From Trachelipus rathkii (taxonomy: Eukaryota > Arthropoda > Malacostraca > Isopoda > Trachelipodidae), in assembly GCA_015478945.1 (NCBI GenBank), contig JABUQX010014293.1, forward strand, positions 41,724 to 105,723: DNA of 64,000 nt, read 5' to 3'. A program made the translations under genes and the position numbers. Each line of letters begins with the position of its first letter. Positions within the stretch are counted from its first letter, which is position 1. The notes below the pieces were generated by a model, which saw only the letters and a list, made by a program, of their open reading frames with translations, made no database searches and was not told where the DNA came from. Shown here piece after piece: positions 9,886-20,639 of this stretch.

Positions 9886-10645
9886 TTCTTTAGTTAAAAA
9901 GAAAAAAACAACTCAAAAATCGTACTAGAAATGTCTATTTATTTTTAAAAACGTGATTGCAACGTATAAAAGTCTCTAAAATAGCTATCTACTCATATAC
10001 AAGGGTTATCAAGTTAAATTTTCAATTCCTGTGTTTTCCCGTTCTTCCACAAATTTTCCTTTGTAAAATAAATGATAAGAACATATTTTACTCCTTAGTA
10101 TTAAAAGGAAAGATGAAAAAACTGCAACCCTCCGACCCACCTCTAACCATCCAGGTAACAATTTTCTTGCCAATTTCACAAATTTAAATGACCTCATACA
10201 ATTTGACATTTTACAAGTGAAATTATATATTTGCATGAAAAATTTTAAATTCCCGAATAGGGTTAGATTAGCCAAATTTATGAACACAATCAATTAATTT
10301 TTTAAAATTTTGCCAAATATGTTTACCAGGTCCCCGGCTTTTCTTTCATTTTTTCCCTTTTCTTTACTTTATTCAAATAAAAATTACAAAACAAGGGACA
10401 CAATATATTAATATTAAGTAAATACTCTCTAAATAAATAAAATACTTTCTTATCTCCAAACAAACTAAATTTTTTTAATTCTAACTAAACCTGTTCAACA
10501 TATCCAGTTATTCCGTTGTCAGACACATGTTTATGACTCCTTAAATAGTTTATTTTTCTTTCTAAAATATTGAATAAACTCTTTTTCTCTAAAAGATATC
10601 TAAATCACTAAAATATTTAGTGTAAATCGTATGCATATATTTTTA
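9886..10645. other. AT-rich stretch; weak open frames only
   Basis: Two overlapping open frames (76 codons plus, 94 codons minus) at 9957-10293 show no recognisable motif. The stretch may be the downstream part of the decayed minus-strand transposon at 10.65-11.1 kb. Confidence 0.4.
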
Positions 10646-10649
10646 TATA

Positions 10650-11130
10650 TTTGCCCTTCCAGAGTTTCTGCTTCCTTGGCACATAGTTTTTCTTTTTAAG
10701 TATGTCTTAAACTCTGAAAGCGTTGCGCAAGTATGACATCATACTTATATGTATACAATATCAACCCCTCAGTATTTTCATAGCTTCTTTCAAGCAATAA
10801 CTCTTCACGCAATTTTTTTTAGACCAATGTTTGTTTGTCGAGAAACCTCTCTCTACAAAGCATTCCCATGAAATGCATCAATAATCAGTGTTACAAGTTT
10901 TTTGTTCTTTATGAAGTTAACGATTTTAAAAATTTCAATGAAAGTTGATCGAGAGTCTATCTTCCTTCTCATCAAATTTTTCAGAAGTTCAAGGACATAG
11001 GAATTAGATTTCAAAAGTTCATAATCCTCTTTATTATATCAGCCGTCGAACCATCAATTCGATTGATATCAATGATTTCTTCAGCACACAATATTAATTC
11101 TTTAGGATTATTAGAAAGCATATCTTTCTG
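10650..11130 (-). pseudogene. Decayed transposase, hAT C-terminal (dimerisation) region-like
   Basis: Read on the minus strand across three frames. From about 11110 a stretch gives NPKELILCAEEIIDINRID, followed by LELLKNLMRRKIDSRSTF. At about 10867-10820 the translation is FVERGFSTNKHWSK, matching the VERGFSxNK motif found in transposase-derived hAT-type proteins of arthropods. Further on comes LLLERSYENTEGL and then YKYDVILAQRFQSLRHTY. The order (substrate loop, VERGFS block, helical tail) fits the end of such a protein. At least three frame changes and several stops make it non-functional. Related minus-strand coding traces may extend to about 11550. Assignment rests on the motif, not on a search. 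Confidence 0.5.
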
Positions 11131-11762
11131 AGATAAACATTTCAATGAACACTTTTATATATAACAAATTAATTCAATTCTTTAAAATAAAAAAGAGAAA
11201 TTAGTTAATAGTGCTGATACTGCAGATGAATAAATTTTAATAAAAATAATATTATAAAGTTTCAATAAGTCAAGAAGTATAAATTCTTAGGCTAAGAAAA
11301 AGTTGATATATAAATTTTTACTTAAATTTTAATCATATTGGAACTTATCAACAATTTAAAATTCTAATCTACTAGATGAGGAGAATCAGAATGATATTCG
11401 TTGTGCTCTTTTACTTTCCTCCTCCCTCAGCAGACAAAACACCTGTTTAACATCCCTTAGCCAATTGAGCTTCTTAAAATCTCTTTTTAAGAGAAAATTT
11501 CGAATAATATGATGCTTCACTATACTCTTTAAGGATGTTAAGCATAAATATGCCTATATAAATTGGATAATTTTTTATTTCTCGTTTTCTGCCACACTTT
11601 TCATTTCTGTGTTTCCCTGTGTAATTTATACACCTGTAATACTATAATTATTAACATAATTTTCTATTTTTACAGTTTTCCTATGTAAAATTGTACCAGG
11701 ATTCCAGCAAGTATTCCTTTTCCCGGTAGCTTTTATTTCTTAAGATATGGATGTGTGGAGGC
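11131..11762. other. AT-rich stretch; possible upstream remnant of the same transposon
   Basis: The minus strand at about 11540-11370 reads LNWLRDVKQVFCLLREEE in one frame, with coding-like composition. I cannot assign it, but its position upstream of the VERGFS remnant is consistent with the same decayed gene. Confidence 0.3.
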
Positions 11763-11764
11763 TG

Positions 11765-11868
11765 GTAATACTATATAATATTATATATATAGATACTATA
11801 ATAATATATAATATATATATTATATATATATATATAAATATATTATATATAATATAATATATTAGTGA
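11765..11868. repeat. (TA)n microsatellite
   Basis: Imperfect TA/ATA repeat. Confidence 0.95.
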
Positions 11869-11884
11869 ATTGCACGAGAAGTAA

Positions 11885-11965
11885 TTTTGGCCGGAGGCCG
11901 GAGAGCCGGAGCCCGGAAGAATGAAATGATTACATTCGGCCGAAGTTAAGTGGTTCGATCCCTAG
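11885..11965. repeat. CCGG-rich cluster 2
   Basis: GGCCGGAGGCCGGAGAGCCGGAG followed by TTCGGCCGAA. The words resemble the CCGG clusters at 2.5 and 14.95 kb and may be hAT subterminal repeats. The GGTTCGATCCC at 11952-11962 looks like a tRNA B box, but no tRNA fold surrounds it. Confidence 0.5.
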
Positions 11966-11992
11966 AGAATGAAATTTAATTTATACTATACC

Positions 11993-12170
11993 TTTATATA
12001 TATATATATATATAATAAATATTAATATAATATATATATATATATATACTATATACTATATATATTATATATATATAATACTATATATTTATATATAGCT
12101 ATATATATATATATATATAGTAATTATATATATATATATTTATAATTATATTATATATATTATATATATG
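11993..12170. repeat. (TA)n microsatellite
   Basis: Long imperfect TA tract. Confidence 0.95.
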
Positions 12171-12241
12171 AAGGGAGAGACTCTAAACATGCAATTATTA
12201 TCATGCACCTTCCTCGATCCTAAGTAGTAACTACCGAGAGA

Positions 12242-12285
12242 AGTTACACTCCTTGAAGACGGGCTTAAACCCTGTGAGTGTAACT
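12242..12285. repeat. Perfect 10-bp stem hairpin
   Basis: AGTTACACTC (12242-12251) and GAGTGTAACT (12276-12285) pair perfectly. The 24-nt loop contains ACGGG/CCCTGT, which can extend the fold. It sits in a 130-bp moderately GC-rich patch (12180-12310) between (TA)n and AT-rich DNA, probably a transposon remnant. Confidence 0.6.
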
Positions 12286-12310
12286 ACATGTGACGGACTG
12301 GGATCTTACT

Positions 12311-14360
12311 ATTCAAGAGGAACCCAAGAAATGCGTTTCAAAATATTTAGCACAATCCCTTTACTGGATCTCTGAAAAGAAACCAAAAACCACATATTTA
12401 AAATAAAAAGAAATAAATCCATCTTCAAAGAGGAATAGTGGCCGAAAAAAGAAAACATGACATCACAGACACAGCAGATGATGGTCCATGTCCATCCATA
12501 TCATCAACTCCTACCTCTATTAAAAAAGATTCCTTCAGCCTACACTGTTTGAATAACTGATAAAACAAAGATTTGGGAAGTTAAATGATAGAAAAGCACA
12601 GAAATTCGTTTTAAAATTGGGGAATTATTATTGACAATCTGCCAATTTTCTTTTTTGAAGACATCTGTATTTAGAGATTTAATAAATCACGTTATGCCAC
12701 AATATAATATTTCATCAAGAGGTACTTTTCAGAAGAGATTATCCACACAATAAATAAAAGGTGAAGAGCAAAATAACACTTCAGCTGCAAGAAATTGAAG
12801 TAAATATCAATAACATCAGATATTTGGACTTGCTCAATTGATAACCATGAAAGCTTTATAAGTATGTCAGGGCATTGGATTGATAAGATTTTCAAAGGAA
12901 GAGTGGAACTTTACAAATCAGTAGTTTTAGTGTTACTCTTATTCAGCAAAAAATATATGTACTAAAAAGTGAGAAACACTTAAGAGCTGGGATTTTAAAA
13001 AAAAGAAAAATATTATGTTTCCTAAGATAACGCACAACATTAATAAGGTATGGAGCTCACATGTGTTATAAATGAGAACATGTTTTTATTCATTCCTTAC
13101 AGCTAGTAAATTTTAATTATTTTCTCAAAATCCATTAAAATTAATTCTATTTTATGTTAGGGAAAATTAAGTGAGGTCATTATTAGTTTAGATCACCAAT
13201 GCTACAAACTAAATAACGAAATTCAAAATCTAATTTAGCCATACACAAGCTTATCAGATGTGAAAACAAGATGAATTTTTTTCAATCATCTATATGCTGA
13301 AAGGATCATAGAGCAAATTTTCAATTAATTATATATTCTTCAATTCGAAAAACAAACTAGATATCTTGAATCCAAATCACTGAAGCTAATGGAGAATTAA
13401 TTAGAATTAGATTGCTACACCATTTGAAAGAATTACTAAAAGAGCAGAGCTGAATGATGTCAATTTATCTTGAAGTAATAGCAGGTTGTAAACTAGAAAG
13501 ATGAACTTTCTAAATTCTGTTACTGACGTTTTTTGGTTACATTTAAAGAGAAGAAACTTTATACTTGCACCAGTTCTAAATCCACAATACAATTAGCTCC
13601 CTTTGATATTATTGATCAGAATAAAATAATATTTATGGTCAGATCGAGTAATAAAATTTCATAAAGCTAAAAAAATACATAAGTTCAATTCGATGAACAA
13701 AATGATGATCAAATTGCATCCAGTCTTATACAATACTGAGAATCTGAAAGGAACATCTCCCATAAGAGAAAATTTTGCAGAGAATGGAAGTGCTTATGAT
13801 GACATGCTACAAGAAAATCGTTAGAAGAAAATGAAGGATATTCAGATACAATCAAACAAGTGGAACTGATCAAAGGGAAAAAAGTAAAATGCAAACGTAG
13901 AAGTAAGCAGTGAGAGAAAACCACATGCATTAGAAAATACTATTCAAACTACTGTGGATAAATATTGCAGCACCACTTATGAACGAAAATCGGGATTGTG
14001 ATTACGTTATGGTGAAAAGAAAGAAAAGTTCTCTTATCCTGATTGCATCTTACCGAATTAGCTAGGAATATCTCTACGCTTCCACCTTACATGTATTTAG
14101 CTAGAGAATGTTAGCCAAGCAGGAAATATTTCTACAAGTAAAAGCAATCGTCATGCTCCAACACTAGTGATCAGCTCCTGTTTCTTCATCTTATTTTTTA
14201 GGAATTTAATTTTAACTATTAGAGAATGGTTACCTAAATAAGCCATGCATAAGCTATTTAACTTTCCATTCACTGATTTTGAGCTTAACAATATAATTAA
14301 TTTCTCAAAAAATTCTATTGTGATCTCTATACAGTATCGATAACAGCTGGACATGCACTT
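12311..14360. other. Two kilobases of non-repetitive AT-rich DNA
   Basis: Complexity is normal and microsatellites are few. Open frames (61-73 codons, all on the minus strand, at 12692, 13407, 13709 and 14151) have no recognisable domain and no consistent splice structure I can defend. This is the best candidate in the first half for intron or intergenic host DNA. Confidence 0.5.
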
Positions 14361-14363
14361 ATT

Positions 14364-14450
14364 TTAATTAATATATATCTATATATATATACATAGTATA
14401 TATATTATCATATATATATATAATATATATATATAATATATATATATTTC
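14364..14450. repeat. (TA)n microsatellite
   Basis: TA repeat with a few interruptions. Confidence 0.95.
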
Positions 14451-14935
14451 AAATGTAGTTTGTTAAAACTTAAAAGCTCTTTAATATTTAAAGATTAAGG
14501 ATAAATATAAATATCATTATTATTTAGTCTTTTGTTGATAGGCTGTTAGTTTTAAAATTTTTTACCAGTTCATTTTCCTTTCTGAATTGCATTTTTAAGC
14601 TAGATTTATCATAAGTGATTTTGTTAGGGTTGTCATTTTGGATATTCAAACCCTTTAGTGTTTATCAAATAATTTAGTCAATTAGTAAATCGGTTCAATA
14701 TAGGCCTATTCTTTATTACATATTATTAGTATAAAAAACTTATAATTTTATTATTAGTGTTGACTTAGTATGCAGGTATATATATCACTACACTACAACA
14801 AAAAAAAACTAAAATTAATTTTTTACACTTTTTGTATGAATCAGTTTCTAAATTAAATTTATTTCATTAAATGTATCATTATTACATTCCAATGAATATA
14901 TAACTATTTTTATTATTCAATACTACCTTTTAAAA
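14451..14935. other. AT-rich stretch, no feature seen
   Basis: No ORF, no repeat structure recognised. Confidence 0.6.
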
Positions 14936-14937
14936 AT

Positions 14938-15058
14938 ATGTCTCCGGCCGGAGAAAGCCGGAACTAGTGGTCTCCGGCCGGAGCGGAGATCTTTAAAAAA
15001 GGCCGGAACTCCGGCCAAGCCGGTACGGAAGACGTCCGGCTGCCATCCTACACATATA
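14938..15058. repeat. CCGG-rich cluster 3, probable hAT subterminal region
   Basis: CTCCGGCCGGAG occurs twice (about 14942 and 14971), followed by GGCCGGAACTCCGGCC, CCGGTACGG and CCGGCTGCCATCC. It shares CCGGTAC with cluster 1 at 2.57 kb. The palindromic spacing suggests protein-binding subterminal repeats. Confidence 0.5.
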
Positions 15059-15423
15059 TGGATACTAACTAATACCTATCATCTACTATATATATATCAC
15101 TATGATACTAGAATACTATATAATTATACTACTAGCATTACGGATTATATAATATCTCCATATATACGCTCACTCATACTATATCCGACTGTCATCACGA
15201 TATCCCCGCCTCTCAATATCAATTCTCGAGTATATCGACAATCGAACCGCGTCCCAGGAAAAGAAAACTTAAGATCATTACCTACTATACTAAGCTATAC
15301 TATACTATACTATATATATACTTATATACATATATATTAATCATAATGTACATACAAATAAAAATTCTACATCTTTCCTATATTTACGACATATACCATA
15401 TAGTTATTATGAAAATCTCAGAT
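15059..15423. other. TA/CTA-rich low-complexity stretch
   Basis: CTATA/ATACTA-type words and a moderately complex patch at 15180-15280. No gene. Confidence 0.6.
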
Positions 15424-15949
15424 ATACTCTAAAAAATAATGAATAGTGCAAATCAAGCAAAATGTGGTGGTCTCTAAGAAAAAAAAGTTACAGCCTCTCA
15501 AAGGTCAAAAAAATCCCATAGACTTTTCTTAAAAAAAAAAAAACAAAATTAAAAATACATTATATATATAATATCTCTAAAAAATAATAATGAAGATAAA
15601 TATGAAAATGATTTAAAGTGACTGATTTTTTTTAATCTCTTTATAAAGTTTAAAAATTTTCCATAGGCTTTCCTATAAAAAAAAAAAAAAAAAAATGTGC
15701 GGTATCCATAAAAACATCCTGCTTCAGATTGAAGAAACCATTTGTCTGTTATTAACATTATACATAACATATATACCATAACAAACTTTTTCTAACCTAA
15801 CTAGAGGGCCTGAAATTGAGACCATAACCTATACTATGGATCAAATGAAAAGTCCTAAGAGTATTTAACATCTTTGAGAGGCTATAATTTTTCCTAAAGA
15901 GACCACCAATTTCATTTTCACTATTCATTATTTTTTTTTAGAGAGTATA
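15424..15949. mobile_element. Inverted-repeat element, about 526 bp, with an internal direct copy
   Basis: Left arm (15424-15535) and right arm (15840-15949) are imperfect reverse complements: TATACTCTAAAAAATAATGA, GGTGGTCTCT and AGCCTCTCAAAG pair with their complements on the right. A third, direct-orientation copy of the left arm lies at about 15570-15690 (ATCTCTAAAAAATAATAATG ... CCATAGGCTTTCCTATAAAA). Arms are separated by A-runs. No coding content. Confidence 0.7.
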
Positions 15950-17640
15950 GCCTATCCTGTGATTTCATAAAAATTGGGGGTGACACCCCTCTGCTCTACT
16001 ATTACCAAAAATTGAAAGAAAATATTAATGGTATTGATTTATCGATAATCTGAAACATTTCGACAGTGGCTTTTCATTCCTACATGAACAAAAAGTTGAT
16101 TTCTGTAGCATTTTTTTTTTATAAATATTTTTATTTAAAGTATAGAAAATAGCCTATAAACTTAAAATGTACGTCAATTTGTAAAAAAAAAAAAAAAAAA
16201 AAACTTCAAAGAATTTTTTAACAATTTTTCTAAATTAAATGTTTATAGTATTAATACACTATTTACATGAACTTGAGTGTCAACTGCACCACAATTACCA
16301 ATATTTTTTCTTTAAAACTGGTCTAAATTATTCTTGCAAATTGGCTACATGGGCCCCATCTAGGGTTTTTTTCAGAACTTTATAATTTAGAAATGCAGAT
16401 TTAACATGCTTATAATAAATTAAAGTATAATTACCACACAAACTTAAAAGACTTAGGTTAGATTTACACCGATATTCAAAAAGAAATACTGGCAGTGAGA
16501 GTAAAGAGAGAGTTCTCATCATGGAAGGGGAAAGTAGGTCAAAAAAAGTCAGCTCCGTCATTTCTTTTATGCCTTTCTCCAAAATAATCCCACTCCCTCA
16601 TCAAACCCTCCCCATTCTTACTACTACTATAGTGAAAGCTATTAAATTTTACTTAGTTATATGCGACGATAAACATTGAAAATCAAATAAAAAATGCACA
16701 AGCCTAGGCTTAAAGCAATTTTTGAAAAATTTTAACTTTTCATGCAAAACAAACGTTTATGCTTTCATATATATAAACATTTTGATTCTACCACACAAAC
16801 CAGCTGTATGCTTAAAACATTTCGATGTAATACATAACTTTATAAAGATTAAACATTAAATGTTAGTTTATTAAAATAATACTTACATAAAATGTTTTGA
16901 CTATCACATTCTAGAATCGTTCACAGACGCTTTCACAGGTGGCGTTTCAATTCATCGCACACAGGAACAAAATGACAACAATATAAATTGTAATATATTC
17001 TTAATTAATTAATTAATCTAAAAATAAATATGTAAAATCATATTTCAACATATTAATGTACAACTTTTATAAAAAAATAATTATAAATACTTAGCTTTCA
17101 TTTATAAGAAAGCAAATCAGCATATTAAATAATATTAATATAGCGATTTGTTTGTCAAATTACAAGGAAAATAGCCAAAATGGCTACTAATTAACAAAAG
17201 AAAAGAAAATACCCATTTTAAAAAATTAGATGAGCTCGCTTTACACTGACTGATTAGAAATTTATTTTTAACTTTTTTATCACAATAGTCTTATTTAAAA
17301 TAGTTGCTTATAAAATGAAAATATACAACTTTTACTTAGTCTACATTAATTTTTAAAATATTTTTATTTTGGACAGATTTGTACATTTTTATTCGATTTA
17401 AAAACTTTTTAAGTTTTCATTCGTGATTGAAGCAACTGACGGCTAAAATTCAAGTTAGAATTCTTTTTCCCCCAACAATGTTGAGATTGAAAATTCTTTA
17501 AACTATATATGATTTGAAAACAACTAGAGGTCACGATAAAAATAAATTTAAAAAAAATAAAAAAGTTTTGTCTTGAACTGAAAAAATAATTCTTCAGCAA
17601 CTTACTTCAGGATGCGACAGCTAGTAGTATGAAGTAATAT
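15950..17640. other. AT-rich stretch without recognisable gene
   Basis: One 84-codon minus-strand open frame at 16328-16582 has no recognised domain and I do not call it. Otherwise poly-A/T runs and ordinary AT-rich DNA. Confidence 0.55.
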
Positions 17641-17649
17641 AGGAATTAA

Positions 17650-17720
17650 TTTTTTCCAAGGTTGGCATGATTAAGATTAAATTATTTAAATCAAATGATT
17701 TTTTACGAGATTTTTAATTT
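17650..17720. mobile_element. Probable hAT-like terminus, copy 1
   Basis: AAGGTTGGCATGATTAAGAT is followed by AAATCAAATGATTTTT. The GGTTGGCA...AAATCAAATGATTT arrangement matches the stretch at 18594-18640. CAGGGTTGGCA plus GATTTAAATCA-type palindromes is a known appearance of hAT ends in arthropods. Confidence 0.35.
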
Positions 17721-17820
17721 CAAAAATCATAAAATTTTCTTTATTATTCTCCAATTTTTTTTTACATTGACGATGGTATTTAAGTAGTTGAACCACTGGT
17801 TTTGCATTTAAGTTTACAAG

Positions 17821-18505
17821 AACACAAGAAGTAAGAAATTAACAAAATTAGAAACCACAAGGGCCTATCAAAGCTGTCCCAGCATAGTATAAATATTATA
17901 CTGTGGTCCCAGTCAAAAAACACATAAGTTGCCATTCTCTAAGAATGGCTCGTCCCACACTTAAATTTTCTACATGTTTTCCTATATTTAAAATTTACTC
18001 AACTCAACCCCACAATTATATGTTCAATATACAGTTTATTAAGCTAAACTGTAAACAACAACGTCAACTAAGCTAATAAGAACACAAGAAGTAAGAAATT
18101 AACAAAATTAGAAACCACAAGGGCCTATCAAAGCTGTCCCAGTCAAAAAACATAAAAGTTGCCATTCTCTAAGAATGGCTCGTCCCACATTTAAATTTTC
18201 CACATGTTTTCCTATATTTAAATTTTACTCAACTCAACCCTATTATTAAGCTAAACTGTAAACAACAACGTCAACTAAGCTAACATGCAAATTTAAAACA
18301 CCAATAAAAACCCCAAATTATTGACAAAATATTCGCCACTCATCAGAATATGTGACTTGTAAAAACTGTGTCAATCATCTATAAATTGATCCAATTTCCT
18401 AAATTTTGAAAGAGAATTACCATCAACAACATCCTGTAGTAAACCATTCCAAAAATTAAACACTCTTTTGCTTAAAATATACTTTCTCACATCTAGGTGG
18501 TATAA
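17821..18505 (-). mobile_element. CR1/Jockey-like LINE, 3' end, with the 3' UTR in tandem
   Basis: On the minus strand the order is RT C-terminus (18505-18371), 3' UTR (18370-18081), then a second copy of most of the UTR (18080-17821). The two UTR units begin at 17821 and 18081 with the same AACACAAGAAGTAAGAAATT and share GGGCCTATCAAAGCTGTCCC, TTGCCATTCTCTAAGAATGG and AACAACAACGTCAACTAAGC. The outer unit carries an extra 30-bp piece (about 17882-17911) with an imperfect palindrome flanked by GTCCCA on both sides. Confidence 0.8.
18371..18505 (-). pseudogene. LINE reverse transcriptase, extreme C-terminus
   Basis: The minus-strand frame ending in TGA at 18371-18373 reads YHLDVRKYILSKRVFNFWNG and then LLQDVVDGNSLSKFRKLDQF. 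This is the characteristic tail of CR1/Jockey-clade RT proteins (R.YFFS.RVV..WN.LP..VV.A.S...FK..LD). Upstream coding sequence is absent: the copy is 5'-truncated at about 18510. About 45 residues remain, uninterrupted, in a family whose RT ORF is normally around 900 or more residues. Confidence 0.85.
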
Positions 18506-18591
18506 GAAAATTGAAAAAATAGAAAATAAATTAAAATGTAAATAAATTATTAAATTATTGCCATTAGATCATAATTCATTAATACTGATCA

Positions 18592-18645
18592 GGGTTGGCA
18601 CGAATTAAATCAAATGATTTAACTAATCTTATTTTATTACGTGAT
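18592..18645. mobile_element. Probable hAT-like terminus, copy 2
   Basis: CAGGGTTGGCACGAATTAAA followed by TCAAATGATTTAAC, in the same orientation as the copy at 17.65 kb. The LINE at 17.8-18.5 kb lies between the two. The other terminal repeat was not found. Confidence 0.4.
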
Positions 18646-18779
18646 TTTTTTTTCAATTTATGATGAAATATAGATTTAAGTGATTTAACTTCAAAAAAAT
18701 AAAATTGTAAATATATTTTGAAATTATTAATGCATTACATAGTAATCAATATATTTTTTTCAACTTTCCTTCAAATATT

Positions 18780-19260
18780 AAGCTTGGGTCAAACTGGTAA
18801 AATAGTTGTCATCATAAACAGCTGTTTCTTCAGGTTCTTTCAGTGTCTTCACGGTGACCAACAGCTCTGCAACTTAAAGACGTTTCTCTTCCTTTGGAGA
18901 CAGAACAACAGGATGTGAAACAAAAGTCTTGCCCTTTGGTGCAAAATTATACCGTTGACGAAGTCATCAATGAAGAGCTTAAAACTCTATTTGTCCAGCT
19001 TTGTTTGGATATATTGTCATAACTTGACAGCTTTTGTTCCTTTTTGTGCTACCATGACTTCATCAAAAGATTTGACCGGAGTAGCACGAACTTTCAAGAA
19101 CTCCTTATTGATAGCTGTGAAAAGAAATCAAACATTAAAAAAGTGATCCACTGTATTGTCATTCTTCTATTGTCGATAAATGAATGCGGGACCAAAACTG
19201 TTTGAATTTTTAATAGGATATCGAACTAGCCACCAGAAAATTGGTGCACAGTAGTTTTCT
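18780..19260 (+). pseudogene. Unidentified coding remnant downstream of a hAT-like end
   Basis: The plus strand shows coding-like sequence split over two frames. About 18869-19022 reads LKDVSLPLETEQQDVKQKSC and VDEVINEELKTLFVQLCLDI up to a stop; 18955-19146 is a 63-codon open frame, and 19050-19140 has FQELLIDSCEKKSNIKK in another frame. Codon use looks protein-like and lacks low-complexity runs. Position 140 bp after a hAT-type terminus suggests a transposase fragment, but I recognise no catalytic motif. Confidence 0.3.
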
Positions 19261-19775
19261 ATACTGGGGAGAACATCATATTATATATTTAAGGTGTGGT
19301 TGGGTTTGTAGTGAAGTGTAGATGTTCGCTATGGGATGAGATGGAGGAAACGAGTAAAATCCCTTCCACAAAACAATCAGTTTATTAAACTCCTTTCTCT
19401 CCAACAGCTTGAAAAGGTTTGAAGATAGCTCGTGTCTGAAGCATGATACAAGAACAAAAATCAAAAAAACTAACCCAAAAATTTCTAGAGAATTAATAGC
19501 AAAGATTAGAATTTTGGGATAAAAATTAGCCTCATGAGTATATGTAGGTAAATAAGATGTTATTTACCCACATACCTCATGAGGTGACAAGAGAGAATTG
19601 ATAGCAATATATTCCACATTCCATGTAACATGAAAAATTACACAGAATATAAAATATATTATTATGGTGTGTAAGGTGTACGATAGGGGCAGTGGTTTTC
19701 AAACTTGCTTGCGTCTCGAAATACCAGGGGGTGCGGGACAAGCGTGAAGAAAAGCCTTTACTAAATTTTATATTT

Positions 19776-19777
19776 AG

Positions 19778-19820
<43 letters not shown>

Positions 19821-19833
19821 ATATAATAATATC

Positions 19834-19906
<73 letters not shown>

Positions 19907-19937
19907 ATTAATATGATATATATATATATATTGTAAA
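19776..19937. repeat. (TA)n microsatellite
   Basis: Long, nearly pure TA tract inside the left end of the hAT candidate. Confidence 0.97.
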
Positions 19938-20531
19938 AGGATAGGGGTGCATGGAATCTATTTTTTATTATTTTGGGTGCTAACTGAAAATTATGAGATT
20001 TTATAAAGGAAAATTAGAGAAGGGGGAATTCAAAGAGATTTAGTTTTTAAATTTACTTTTTAAAAAAATAAATGTATAAAATATTTATAGAAAATTTAAG
20101 GGAGATTATACTTAAGAATATATTTATATGTAAGGGGGAAATAGAATTCTTCTTCTCTAACTTGTTGAATTGTTTTCTCTTCTGTTAATACCGATTACTT
20201 CTTATCATCAGCAATTTGGAGCAACCCCCAATCTGTAAAGAATGGACTTTTGGGGCTCATGAAACATTTAAAATCTAATCTAAAATATATAAAATTAATA
20301 TATTGTTATTATTAATTATGTATTATTGAGTTAATTAAATACAATATCTATAAATAATTAATGTTATATATACCAATTTTTTATAATTATAAATATTATT
20401 TATATTGTAATGGTAATGGTAATATTAATAAATTAAATGTAATTAAAATATTATTATGTAAATATATTTATATTATAATATTTCTTTCAACAATAGTATT
20501 ATTATTAATAAATTTTTGAGAATTTAATTGG

Positions 20532-20637
<106 letters not shown>

Positions 20638-20639
20638 GC

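Noticed and set aside
16328..16582. 84-codon minus-strand frame as a host exon
   Set aside because: Composition is acceptable but there is no domain, no convincing splice context and no neighbouring exon.
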